A DNA stretch of 64,000 nucleotides, taken from assembly GCF_905220415.1 (NCBI RefSeq), contig NC_059568.1, positions 5,828,001 to 5,892,000 on the forward strand, given 5' to 3'. Each line of letters opens with the position of its first letter. Within the stretch, counting starts at the first letter, position 1. Position numbers and translations under genes: made by a program. The DNA is from Colias croceus (taxonomy: Eukaryota; Arthropoda; Insecta; Lepidoptera; Pieridae). This document shows positions 35,195 through 49,700 of the stretch, one piece after another. The notes below the pieces were generated by a model. That model was not told the origin of the DNA. It searched no databases and saw nothing but the letters and a program-made list of their open reading frames with translations.

Positions 35195-37660
35195 GTAATT
35201 TAATTCCTTTTAATACGGCTTCCAAATATTTACGGACACATTTTTGGACAGACATTGACAAATGTATCTATTTATATCTATTATTGGAATAGACGTGGGT
35301 AGAAGACCACATAAGCCACGAGGTAAAAATAGTATTCTCGACATCCAATTAACATTGCCACTGCAGACTGGGGTCACCACATTGGTCAATGCCGACTACA
35401 ATAATTATTGGCAACTATTTTCGGTATAATTTTGATTATCATTATGTGGATTTGGTGACGTCATAATCCTCCGGTTTTGATCTTAAACAAATTGTATATG
35501 TTGCTGTATCTCGATTCCTTGAACTTCAGTTCAATTTATTAGTGGAGACCTTTACCTATAAACCACTTCTCCGCTGCAAGCCATTTTATTATCTAAGTCT
35601 AAGGTAAGCAAAGCACTCTTGTCATCTTGTTCACTTACCTGAGAAAGACGTCCTTCTTCATTCGTGCATACTTTCCTTTTATTTTATCTTCAAACAACCA
35701 TTTTTAGTATACATTTCTAGGAATTATCCGAGATGACTTACAGTTTTATATTTCAAATTTCATTTCGTATCTCAATATGACTTAAATAATATGAATATAT
35801 TATGATAATTTTTAATTATTATAACTTCTACAAATTTTTCACCAGACTTCTTTCCTAATTTTAAATAATTATTTAATATCTTTTCAACGCTTAGTCAATC
35901 GGGCAGGCAAATATTTTTATCAAAAATCACTCATAATAAAAACTAAACACTATTTTTTAAAACATTGTTCAAACAAACAAATGAATTTCCATGGCGTAGT
36001 TTATAAAGCCGAGTGCACTGTAGTAACACTATATTCAACAAGCGAGGAATATTTCCTACGTCACGGAGCAGCCCCGAAACTTTAGACACCGAAGTACAAA
36101 GCGTACTTACTTGGATATTGTTTACGGCGTCAATACTGAAAACATGGAATACATTTGTTAAACAGAGCAGCTTTTAAAACTTTCATCATTTTATGCCCAC
36201 ACATATTGGTTTTCAAGGCACCTATCAACACGACAAGCTGATGTTTAACCATTTTCCATTACACGAAATTTTCGGGAATGGACTTTTACCAACTAATTAA
36301 GTGCATTTTATATTGTAAAGGGTTTACTTAATTGCGTTAATGTCGTTTTAATTGATCCTTTCTGACCATTCGTTCGGTGGATGACATAATATTTGCGCAG
36401 CAGAATGTTTTACCTGTATAAAATGGAGGTCTAAAATCATGATCTAGCACCGACGTCTATGTCTACTCTCTTTTAATTTTAAGTTGTATTCTATAAAATA
36501 TAAAGTTATTGTTTATTTTATTTTATTTTTAATAAAATTGTCGTCACAGTTGATACACCGAAATAAATTGGGCTTATATTCAAAATGTAAACTGAAAATT
36601 GATGAAGCCGACCATTGGCCTGAATATTGAACATGGCAAAATAATTTTGCGAATAAGTATAATGTTTACAAAATATGTTGTAGGAATTGAAGGAAATTCT
36701 ACTTATAAGCCTTCGAACGCCATATGCAACGATCACGCTGGAGTTTCGAATATCATTTCTAGTTCAGCAGGCTAAAAATGGATGGCCAGCGAGTGAGAAC
36801 TACAATAAAGAAAACTTGCAGAAATATGTCCCCTTCGCTGGCCAAGAGACCCCGCTCTTTACGTTTACCTACAGTCAATTTAACTTTGTAAAATGTAACG
36901 CCAAGGAAAGCTATTTCCAATTTTCCAGGCGAATCCGGCAAGCATTTTCTATGTCCCAATTCAATCTAAGGCCTGCGAAGACACAAGAACCATGTTTCTA
37001 GTAAATGCATTTTTATATTCCCACTTCGAAGTCAATTCGTTACAAATGAAATCATAGGCCTTACAATTGTTATAAGTTTTGCGGCTTCTTATCTCAAGCC
37101 TCTTTCCTTTGCATCAATTTTATTAAGCTCGTACAGAAATAAATAAAATAAATTGATTGGGAACATTAATGGCTTCGGCTCCTTTCATGTCATAACATTA
37201 TTTATCAATTACAACATCATACGTCCCCTTCAGTATACTCATGAATGAATACCTTAATTTATAAATAAACTAACCCTTTTTCTCTCTTCAATAACAAGTG
37301 GGTTAGCGAATTGATCATAATGACCAATAATTCAATTAATGTGTAATAACGTTTCTGATCTATTTGCATCGACTCGATATTTCTTCAAAGAAAAATACAT
37401 CGGTTTAAAGTCCCATCGGAATAAATATCTTACAGACAGCCGTAATCTATAGCAATATGTAACGTTAATCACGATTTATACCCCCGAGAGGATGCATAAG
37501 CTTATTGGATGTATTTTTGTAGATTATTCCAATGATTATTCTGTCGGTTTGGTGAATGCAGCACAAAATTAAAACACCCACGCATAATATTAGCAGGAGC
37601 TCTGGGGACGGCGTCTTGATATTCGAATTGCAACTCAAATATTTTCTTTTTTTTTCGTAG
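35195..37660. other. AT-rich DNA upstream of the first recognised channel exon
   Basis: A 104-codon open frame at 36687-37001 shows no domain and no splice support. No element borders seen. Confidence 0.4.
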
Positions 37661-37798
37661 ACCAGTCGAAGCCGGGCATAAAGCCCTGATGAATATGTGG
37701 GCGTATATAGTGGCAGCGTCTCGCGGGGACCCGCACCTTCCGGACCGGCCCCGGCGCACTACTGACGACATCGTCAATGATACGTGCAAGATTCATAG
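37661..37798 (+). CDS. CngA: CNG channel, probable upstream coding exon
   Basis: A pyrimidine-rich tract ending in CGTAG precedes it and AG|GTACAT follows. Only one frame is open through it (codons from 37662). It ends with two bases, AG, that complete an Arg codon with the first base of the next exon, so the phases agree. Codons have G/C-rich third positions, unlike the surrounding AT-rich DNA. In-frame ATGs at 37689 and 37695 could be the start. If not, another 5' exon ending in phase 2 is needed. The peptide (about 45 residues, rich in Arg, Asp and Pro) has no motif I recognise. The exon call rests on splice sites, phase and base composition. Confidence 0.55.
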
Positions 37799-40700
37799 GT
37801 ACATCACCACTCATTTCAATTTACGTATGCATTTATTATATTAAATTATGCAAGTGTTAACTCAGCCCACATTGAAAAGCGTTTCAAAGAATTTTTAAAT
37901 TATTTTTGAATTTCAATTTACTATTAATTATCCGCTGTTTGTACTAACTTTTAATGGGTAGATAGTAATTCCTGTAATAATATTTTTTTTTATTAATTCA
38001 CATTATCAAGTGGTCACATTGATGTTATGACCGAGGCTGATTATGAAAAGAAAACATTCTTATCATCATTAGTTCTTTAAAGTCGCAACAAAACAACAAA
38101 GAAAGTTTTGTGCATCTCGTGTAGATTGTATGCACATCATTGGAAACCTTTGATACCAACTTTATTTTAAAGCTGATTGTTTTCCTTTTATGATTTCTGC
38201 TTTATTTGAGTAGACTGTAAATCGAATGCTTGTCGCATAGTGCTTTAGAGCAACAAATGTTTCGTAACTTGCAGATTGTTTGTTCGTCGTAGAACCTTTG
38301 ATCCTATAAAATTAAGATGTATTATTTTCTTTCCGTAGTTCGTAGAGAAACCTTTGCTCGTAGTTTGCTATTTGATGTGGTATTCATAGTTACTTTTATT
38401 TTCCATAGCGATTGGACCCGAGTCGGAGCACGGGAGCGAATGGGAATGCGTAAACAGGCATGCTATTAATTAGTTTTTCTTTCTCTTTTTTTGTGCTCGT
38501 TTAGATGTCGAGAGGGCAAAGTGTTTATGCTTCCGAGTTCGTCTGGCAGGTACACGGGGCCGTACCCGGGCCCGTCGGCCACCGGGCCGCGCATGCAGGA
38601 GCAGAAGCCCAGCAAGTACGCGACCAAGAAGTCACTGAGTCTGCCGACCACCCCGCTGCGCGTGACGCGGCCCCGCGCGGACGTGCGCCTGGAGGAGGGC
38701 GCCTACCCGACGCTCGAGGTAGGATCGAGTTCGAAAATACACGGACTTCAACTTTCGCGCAACTTTCAAAGCGAGCTTCAGTTTACTCCGACAACAAAAA
38801 CTTAAGAACTGAGTTTTTAAGTCTTCTTCAATATTTCTTCACATTGAAAACTATTTAACGTCCATTTTATAGGCACTCACAATTTGTATAATATCTCCAT
38901 TATATTTGTGCCGCTTTCAAAGATTGGGCTTTGAAGTTGCAATCGGAATATGCCGGTTCAATCCTCTTTGGGGACAAACTTATTCAATGCAATAGAAACA
39001 GAATATTACAAGTATCTGCATCAGGATTTCCTTTTAACTTGGAGTGGATACATCTAAATTGTAATGTATATTACATATTTTGTTCCGTTTACATTAACTT
39101 CAAAGTATTTAATTTTGTTTTTGATGCTAAAGTATATTATGAAAATTGAAAAGTCTGCAAAGTTACAAGTCTCGAGATGATAACCGTCCTTGAACTGACA
39201 ATTTTTCCCTCTTATGACGCGCGGAAAACGATATTAAATCCAAACAGGGAAGTGTTGTAATAAATTTTGTACATAAACATCAAAAAAGAAGAAAAATAAT
39301 TTTATTATGTTTATAGTTGAGTTTGAGAAAAGGCATATATACCTACATATACCTATTAAATTTACAAATATTGATCCAGGACTTTTCAATACGACTTATG
39401 TAATATTTTAATATATGAGTTTTTAAATTGCAGAAGCCTAAACAAAAACAAATCTGCAGCGCTATATTTATGCAAGTCTTTTTATTTAATTAGCCAATAG
39501 ACATCGACATGAAATTTTCAGATTTTTTTCTTGTGCCTTTTCCTCTAAATCCCTATTTTTTTATCTTCATAGAGTGGAAGCCGACTTTTGAAGCGGAGGA
39601 GTTGCGTTAATATTATGTAGTATAATTATATTATTTTTATTTTTATAAGACAAGCAGATTGCAGTGAAGGTTTGAAGAATAAAGAGGTAAGTAACATCAT
39701 ATTTTTGTCCTCAGGAAATCTAAACGAACTTGACCACCAGCTACGCGGCTTCCTTCTTTATTATTTCACATTTAATAATTTTTAATTTTCAAAATACGAT
39801 AGTCTAGGCAAATTACACAATAATAATAAGTATTATAAAATAGTTTTTATAATGAATACCAATGGAATATGTGACGTCACTAGTAAAATTGTCTTAAACA
39901 AAAATAAAGCACGTGCGAACATTATACTTTATTGTATCTTCTGTCTAAAAGTATCCATCTGTTACTTCTCAAATCTCTACTTTATAAGCTCAAAATACTT
40001 CACTTTGCAATTGGATCAAGAATTTTAGATAACTCGAACAGTTAATGTGGATTTCAAAGGATAATAATAATTATGAAGAGACGAACTACCTCGCTAGAGC
40101 TGCCACTGCACGAAACATCCGGAGTTGGGTCTGTTGATCAATTTGACTTTAGTTCTAAGAAACTTGGACATTTAAACCTTAGGTTTAAGACGAATCTTAT
40201 CAAATATGCTTAGAAATGTAGTATTCCTGTTGAACTTCAAATGCATTAATACTCTTCAAAGTTTAAAACTCCTTAACAATTAAACGATTAAATTATATTA
40301 TGCGCGCAGTTTGTAAAGTTCTGAAAGCGACTGAATAAAATTGTAAGGCCACTGTCAAAGTTGTAACATCTTGATCAGCCTAATGCATTGGTTTAAAAGG
40401 GGCAATAAGGCCTATTACAACCGCAGAGCAATCACGGTTTACAACGGAAGTCAAGGCGTATACGTGACACGGGGAAGTCGGTAACGTTCATGGGCCATTG
40501 TTTCGATGAGTGCCTTGAACGCGAATCGCCTCCACATTTAGCGTGGTCTTGACGATCATTCACTTTTCAACCGCGGAGGCGGGCGAAGCCCTGGACTCGT
40601 GCACTCCCTGAGCGTATTCCATGATATCGATCTCTTAATTAATTGAGTCTCATCAGCCTCGTGCGAGCTATTACTTGTGTTAACTAAATTCCTTTAATTG

Positions 40701-43700
40701 AAGTTCGTGGCGGAGCGGTATCGTGACCCAGCCTTCTAACAATTACTTTGATACAGATCTGTACTATTTGTCGACGAGTCTTAATGACTTCATTTCTTTT
40801 GAGGACTCGTATGCGGTGTACATGTGGAGGGTAAATGATATAGAGACAGTGAAATAAAACGTTGCGTTTTCGTCTGCGGTTGGAATATGAGCCCTGTTTT
40901 TACAATTCATAAAATTCGTCTAGGTAGCGGAACGGAAGGGGTAAGTTGCATCTGTTATTTGGTTTAAAATAGGTTTAAATAGCGGAAAATCGACAAATAA
41001 GTATTAGTTTCATATATCTTTTATTAAATCTGCATAAAATATAAGACGTGTGAAATGAATATATTAAATGTTAGTTTAGTTATTCTCTATGTCTATTCAT
41101 TGAAACTCGGAATTTTTTGCATATAAATTAGAATATCTTTCCCTTGAAAAAAGCCTCTTTTTATGGCACGCACCAAAACGAACAGATAATTACGCTGTAA
41201 CACGAGTTGTGCTGTTAATCCCAAGTAATTAATCATAATCAAATTTGCGACGGCCAAATGCGTTCGCAGAATCAATATATAAGTTCCTTGCTACAGGCAC
41301 AGGCGAGAGGTTAATTATTGTGCCTTTTAATGACACAACAAATGACTATTCGTGTTAACCATTCATCGCTCTTCAAGAGCTTCTTGCATTACGGTCTATT
41401 TTCAAGAAAAAGCAGGAATTAAACCATTTATTCTAGTCATTACCTTCTGGGTTTAAAACGTTATTAAGCATTTCCTAAATATTGTAACAAGTATTTTTCA
41501 GCAGGTTAAATTAAATTTGGATCTTTTCAACAGCTTCATTTTTAATGAAAAATGTGTTTTATTTTAATTAATAATTATTTATGAAGGAAAATATTGATAC
41601 CTACGTGAATTTTCGTTTATTTTGAAATGTTTCTACTTCTCTTCATTATGTTAAGTATGTACTGCTCAGTATGAGCAACACATACTCATAAAAAGCAACT
41701 ATAAACTAGCGACTTTTATTAATATAAAACAATCATTTTTCAATGGAAAAATAGTGTCGATAAAAAAGTTTAAAAGTTTAACTAGCGCAATCGGAACTAG
41801 TCTCATCGGAACGCGGAAGTGTGCCTTCAAACAGTACCGATTTTCGCGCTTATTTTCATCTACAAATATGAATATTCCATACTTCATATTATGTTAAAAT
41901 AGTGCAATTAATAAAGTAAAATTTTTTCATTTTCGTTAATAAAAGTTCTTCACCGACGTCCGGTGGAGGTTCTCTATTCAAATTCTATCAAATCACGACG
42001 AATCCGAGGCGTATGTGGAGGCGTATGTCTTTTTTCTTTTTTTTAATCATGTACATGGCCAGTTCTCTTTTTTTTTTAATCATCAAAAAGCGCAGGCAAT
42101 TTTGTATCGTTGTAGGTTTTATAATTTTTACAATTGACACTATTTAACTCGCGAAATGTTTACGCTTGTTAATTAGCACTCACACGCGCTCCGTTGTCGC
42201 CGGCTAATGAGACACTTTTTAAACATTAAACGTATTTCCAATCGTTAAATACTTTGTCATAACTAATAAAACCCTCCATGCACTGTTCTGATGTCATTAC
42301 TGTGTGTGTATGAATTTTTATTACGTATTTATTTGACACACACTGATAATAAATTATGGAAGACTTGACTTATAAATGTTATAGTAAAGTGATAAAAAGG
42401 GGACTCTTAGGATATCTTAATTAGAATTTCTTTAACGACAAAAATGCAATTTATATTGTTATGAGATATGAGCCTCAGGCTATCGAAACTACTGCCTTAT
42501 AAATCAAGCAAGGTCAGAGACGATTTCTAGCAGTTTTATTAAAGACTAGCCATTCACCACAACTTCGCTTGACTTTTACCGGGATGAAAAAATATAAAGT
42601 TACGTAAAACGTTCTATTTCAAAGTTAATAGTTCTTAAGTTTATCCATTACAAACATAAAAAAAAAATCTTTCTGCTTTTACAATATTAGTGCAGATTCT
42701 CTGTAGAATATTATTCTAGTTCTGACTTGAAATGTCTGTCGGCAACTGGATTGTGTGTGGTAAAGTCAAGCCGATTTACGAATATATTTCGCTCTTGAGC
42801 ATTCAATAGGAAAAAACTTAGCGTCCAATATGACACCGCCTAATTTTGTTCAATGTTTTCCTTTCTCATTGTTAGCTGTCGAATTTTTAACGTACTCACG
42901 TTCTTTGTGTTATATGTGTTCAGTATACGTAGTTATTTTATGGCCATTTCTTGTAGGCTCGTCACAATATAGCAATTGGAAATTGAGAATTTCCTCTGGA
43001 CGTCTACGCCATAAGGTCACTGCCATTAATATAATTAAACATGTTTGATTTTACATATCCCCATAATGTAATTCTCTATGTTATCATAATTTGATTTCCT
43101 CCTACAAATGAATCAAGTTATAGGAAAACCATGACTTTTTTATAAATACTGGTCGTTACGCAAAGATAGAAATTAATTAACTATATTAAAATTTCAATTT
43201 TCTCTTCACCTTTCGATTTATCAACAAAGGATAAATATAAATAATTGGAAACGTGGTAACGGAATAATTGCAATGGAATCGATTGTAATTATGGAAAGTT
43301 CTAGAAACATTCGAACAATAACGACACTGCACTCAAAGAGAGTCTCATTGGCCAAAGGCGATGCCTTCTAACATTCATAGGAAACTAGAAACCCTTACCG
43401 ACTTGTATTTGTAGTAATTTCAATGAATCACCTATTCTAGTGGATCTTTTTGCAACTGAGTGTGTTTATTCGAACTCGTCGACTGTTTACAAACAACAAA
43501 AGGCGCTGCATTAGTATAAAACGTTGTTAATGAGAGAAATACATTTATTTACATAGAGAAACTTGTAATTAGACAAAAAATAATTAAAAGCTGCCGTTTC
43601 CCTTTAGAATCGGAAACTGATATATTTTTGCTGCACACGTTGCATCTTTACAATTCCTTTTATATATCATTCTGTGTACCTTTCGAATACTTTTAGCAAA

Positions 43701-46700
43701 CAACATATTTGTTAATATTTTGTTGTTTCCAAACTTATTTGTCTGTAGAGTGTAGATATAAAATTATTAATATCATGTTACCTAATTTAATTACGAAATA
43801 TACATTTCTGATGTTATTAAATACCTTTAGGTATGAATAATAAAATCGATAAATAAACTTCATCGGTAATAAATAAACAGGGTTGTTTAATCAAAATTAT
43901 CAATGAATGTAAAACAGGTCATACGAAAGCATTAATTCTGGCTTAAAACGAAACATGCATCGGATTTTTCATCCTGAAAATGATTGGAATCGTACCTATA
44001 GCTACAATTGCACAGATTAGAGAATAGTTACTTCGTAAACAATTGCTTGCATTTGATCGAGTAGGTATTGGAATTGGCCATGTTATCAAATCACGAGCAA
44101 ATCGCATGAATATCGATGTCAACTTTGTAATTTCACTGACCCAAGTCATTTTGTGCCTGATTTAAATTCATAGTACACGACGCCGTGAACACCATAATAC
44201 GATGTCTCCAATGCTATTCGGTAACAATAAGAATCTGTTACGAAATATTAAGGAAAATAATCCTTATCCCTTTAAAGCGAAGAGGCTATTTATAAATTAT
44301 ACTGGGTTGTTTTTATTGCGTGAGGAATATGGACAGTAGATATTAATATATTATAATTATATTATGAATAACATGTGATTAATGTGATATTGAAAATAAT
44401 ATATAGTATTTATTTATTTATTATACTTTATTGCATTAAAGAAATACATAAACACATATAACAAAGACAAGACTACAGAAACAGCAAAGGGCGGCCTTAT
44501 CGCTAGGTAGCGATCTCTACCAGGCAACCCAAGTATATAATAACATAATATCAATTCAATGAGGTACCAATTAAAATAAGGATACATTTTTGATTTATCC
44601 ACATCTTTATTTTACTGTATAAGTACTTTATATGAATAATAATATATGAATATGTTTACTATATATTATAGACTATCAAAAAATGTTGCATAAACTCTTT
44701 TCTCAATATTTTGTAATATAGGTAAGTAGCACAAAAACAACGTTTATCTAACATAATATATTTCATAGCAATTCATAGGAATATTAGCTCGCAATATAGA
44801 CGCCCGTAATAGCGTATTACCGAAAACCCATAAGAAACATGCTCTTATATGATACATGTATTATTTCATTGCCGGATGATTAAATAGCTACGGTTATTGT
44901 CATCGTAAACGTCTGCAAACGGCTTGACCGCTCTGTGTTTATGTCAGCGATGCTAACTTATATCCTAGTTATTAGAATGTGTATTCGCCTTTTATAACGC
45001 CGACTTACGATCATAAGTTAAAAATTTATTTGGACTAAAAAAAGGACTTCAACGTATTAAAGCTAGTCTGAAGAATTTCCAAATTATACAAAGCTAAGTA
45101 TATAAATAATATTATAAAGGTAAGGTTCGTGCTAATTTCTATTCTACAAGCCCATTACGTTGTACCCTGTGTAGTAACTGTTAGGCAACACTCCGCGAAT
45201 CGTTGTAATGAATTCTGACGCTCGGTGTTTTTCAATGGGGACACGTGGAATCGTTTGCCCTAATTCGTATGGGAACTTATTGAGTATTTCATGGAAATTT
45301 CTATAGCCAAGTTTTATCTTTGCTTCTATTTCTATACCTTATGAAACACAATAGTAACCAAAGTTGCTAGACAAACATATAAAATTTAATAGGTTTCTTT
45401 ATAAATTTTGACGTATGCAATATATCAATGAATACGCTGTAAAAATACCTGCCGAAAATGCATTATGGTTTTTATCGAAAAATACTTTCGGTCACTGAAT
45501 ATGTGCAATGCGAGCCTTGTGACTATAACTCAACTTGAAGCTTGGTCGTCAGTATTCTGTCAATATGGGTTGTTGTCGATTTTATATGAAAAATGTATGT
45601 GTAGAAGTTTTCATACTCCCCCTGGGTTATTAAAAATTTCACGGATCCGCACGAATTATTCATTTAGATACGTTAAGATAAACCATACCTAGAAGAAAAC
45701 ACCTTATTCTATATTATTTTTTATCAACTACGCAAGTTGAAAACTGTGCTAATAATTTGTCTTCAAATATTAAGAATAAGTGTCAAGGTTTATACTGAAA
45801 CTATCGATTTTTACTAATGATTCTACTTGCAGCAGATTCGCAAGAAAATGGAGCCCGGTACCAGCTGGTGGCGTCGTGTGCTGAACGCCATTTACCGCGC
45901 GTTGGGGATCCCGATCAAAAACCCCCACTCCAAGCCAACTGATTGGTTCTTGGATAAATTCTCTGCTCAGGAGTTCTATGATAACGATGATCAATCCGAT
46001 GACGACGGCTGCCGCTGGCTTTGCGGCGTGAGGCTGGGTGTCGACCCTACCCTCCCTGCTCACTATAATGTAAATATACAGTATAAATAGGTAACCTGCA
46101 GAATGTGAATAACAAATTCAATCGAAGCTGAACCTCAACACTTGCTGTACTTGTAAATAATAATTCACATAGAGAGCACGTTTAGAGCCAGATGTAATGT
46201 AAGAGGCGTCACAATGCAACATTTATTTACGAAGCACTAATTACACAAACATACTAATCAGCTAAAGCTGTGCAAATACGCTATTGATGCTGTTTCATAG
46301 GTACCTTTATAGGCAATTATCGGCGCCCATAAGCTCAAATGTTATGATAAAATTATGAAAAATTTATACATATACAAGTTTTGAATTTAGGTATATTTAT
46401 GTTTTAGAGAATGAAAATGTATGTGTATCCAATTTCCATCAATGATCTTATATACGAGTGTGGTCTTCACCTCATATTGATAATCACAATACTGCAACAC
46501 ACTAATAGAATGGCTTTCTGCATTCATCGCTTAACCTGCTACAATTTCATCAAACTTAATCCCAAAGAAAATGGCTTGCAACTTGTAACTCGATACCTAC
46601 TTATAGTGTCTATTGTCAGAGTTTCAAATTAAATGCTAAAATGCAGAAATCTTTTTGCAAGTCGCTAGGATTAGAGCTAGTCGAGTTAAAGTGATTTGTA

Positions 46701-49700
46701 ATCCATCTTGCTATCTGAGTAGTTAATTAATTAATATCTATTTAACCTTTTTTAACTAGTAGATCTTTGCGAGCACGACACTTATACATCATAGGATTTC
46801 TTTTAGATATTAACAGAAAATTTATATTATTATATCCATTTTAATATTCTAATGTTATTTAATTATTGTTATTTGTATAGGTACATACCTAACTTGTTGC
46901 GCGTACCTGCTACCTGGTAATTATGAATTATAATTGTTTATTACTCACGGCACTAATGGGTAGAATGGAGCAAAACAAAAAAAAAAATTAATATTTTTTT
47001 TTAATATATTTTGCATTACTGGCTGAATATGAGAACTGAATATGAGAATCAAGATTTTCATAAAAGATGATTAGATTGCTCTAATACAAAACTCTACTCA
47101 TAGTGCCACGGGTGATAAACTTATTTTACATGTGTATTATATTCTATAAAGTAAATTTTACTGATATATTTTTTTGGGATTTTGATAAACACTATTAAAC
47201 TATTATTTATTGTAGCCGTAACAATTCAGTCTCACATCCACAGTCACCATCGAATACTTTAAACTTTATCTGTTCTTCTGTAACACTAACAATACTGGCT
47301 TGACCTACATCGTAAAGTCTTATGCAATTTAATTATTACATATCCTCTGCAAGCTCTCAGCGATGTAAAGCTATGCTTTTGAATGGATGTCATAGTTGAT
47401 TGATATTTAAGATGCGTAGCTACTTGAGGCTACAAAAATAACCTTAACTTTCTTTTCGTTTAGTGGCTAGCCGTGGTGTCGCTGGCTATCCTCTACAACG
47501 TAGTTTTTGTTATTGGCCGCGCTGTTTTTTGGGAACTCGATAAGTCATCCATTCCTTCCTGGTTCGCTCTGGACTACCTTTGCGATATTATTTATCTTAT
47601 TGACACCGTCGTCCACATGCACGAAGGTAAGTGTATTTTGTAACCCCACATCAATAATTAGCTTTAAGAATTAATAATAATATGCAATGCAATGGTACAT
47701 TACTTGTGTGCACTGTACGATGCAGCGAATTGAATAGATATATATCAGCAATTAAATGTATGCAATGCAATCATTATTAAACTGTCGTTTACACTATTGT
47801 AATTATTATAAAAAATGACCATGAGCAAAAAAGTAAAACATAGACTTGAACTTTTGTGAATGTAAATCTCACTTGAAGTCGAAGGAGAGTCGCTTTGACT
47901 ATCGCAAATCAACAATTTGGCACCCACACGCGGGCGCACGCCAGGGCGCGCCTTGCGTCATCAAATTTAGCTAACGTGTAGGCAAACATTCGACCCTGCC
48001 TAGTTGCTTTTTCCGCGTAAATATTGCATTGCTCGGGACAGTATTGCTTTGCGCCCGCCTTGTAAAAGAATTTACATTAATTTTTATTCGTTGAGATGCG
48101 AAATGAGATATGAAGCCAATAAAATGTTTACTGTTCAGAATTGAACATTAATTATCAGATATTTTTATTGCAGCGAACGATTCTATTGTTTGTTTATATT
48201 GCTATGTATTTCTATTGCGTTTTAATTAAAATTATATTTTCCAGTTTTCCTTTAAGACCTTTGCCTAGTTTTAGCACTTTTACAAATGAATACATTTTCA
48301 GGCTATTTGGAACAAGGAATTATGGTAAAAAACGCTGCGAAGCTACGCCGCAATTACATGAAATCAGACTGGTGGCCCTATGATTTCATTTCCTTGATTC
48401 CAACCGATATAGCGTACTACTGGTGGTCGCCTGGACTCTGCGATTTCGTTAGTAACATTTAAATTACACAACTCTTATTAACTCTTTGTACCTATAACAC
48501 CAACGTACTCAAAATTGCTAAGTCAATGTCAGCCTTGAAGGCCAGTGGAAGGAAAATATTATATTTTGATAGCATACATAATTTTAAAAACAATTTGTTT
48601 GTCGAAGTATATACATAAATTGCTTAAATATTTTAATTCCAATAATGCTTTGTAAAGTTGCTAATTTCATCACAATTTTATGTCACTTACATACACACTC
48701 ATGAATACGCAACTAACCAATATTTAAAGTTGATGGAAAGTTTGTTAAGAATATAATTTTACTTCAGACGAATAAATACATTTCATAACAGCTATAATAG
48801 AAAATGAACTAAGGTCATACTATAATCAAAATCCGATGGCAAAATCGTCACCCGAAATCGTTTAAGCTCCGAAACTACGTAACTCAATATGCAAACGCTA
48901 TCAACTAATGATATATTGCTACACGAGTGCGTACTACAAGCTTACACCAATAAAATAGGACAACACAGAAACATTCAAACCAAACACATTCTTTACCTTA
49001 GTTATTACTGAGTGTCAATATTGGCTGTTCCAGGACCGTTTGCCGTGCCCTGTTATTGTACGACTCAATCGACTGTTCCGACTGCCTCGAATGTGGGAGT
49101 GGTTTGATCGTACCGAAACCGCCACGAGCTTTCCGAACGCTTTCAGGATTTGCAAGGTTATATGACTACAGTAACCTTGAAAATTACACCTAAGTCAAAG
49201 AATTTACTAAAATCTATTTTTGTTTTACAGAATTTTCTGTTTCCTTCCAGGTCGTAATGGCGATATTAGTACTTATCCATTGGAATGCTTGCTTATATTT
49301 TGCAATTAGTTATGCCATCGGTTTCGGTAACGATAATTGGGTCTATAACATAACAGGATCACGCAATGAAACTCTAGCTCATCAATACATTTATAGCTTC
49401 TATTGGTCTACCTTAACGCTCACCACCATTGGAGAAACGCCCCAACCAGAAGTTGACGTTGAATACATTTTTGTTGTCCTCGATTTTTTGGCTGGTGTTT
49501 TGATTTTCGCTACGATTGTCGGCAACATTGGCTCCATGATCTCTAACATGAATGTGGCAAGAGTGGAATTCCAAAACAAAATGGATGGAGTCAAACAATA
49601 CATGGCGTTTCGTAAAGTGAGCGGCGAGCTAGAAGCCAGAGTCATCAGGTGGTTTGCTTATACGTGGGCAGAAAGTGGTGCATTGGATGAAGAACATGTT

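Noticed and set aside
36687..37001. 104-codon open frame
   Set aside because: No recognised motif or coding-like composition, and no start with ATG in good context. A comparable frame exists on the other strand.
37502..37789. - strand open frame with Arg/Gly-rich residues
   Set aside because: It is the complement of the GC-rich channel exon at 37661-37798 and has no motif.
38505..38858. Open frame beginning with the ATG right after the acceptor at 38505
   Set aside because: It reads an Ala/Gly/His-rich peptide out of phase with both neighbouring exons and runs through the clear splice donor at 38719. The frame from 38506 is open, matches phases and has coding-like third positions.
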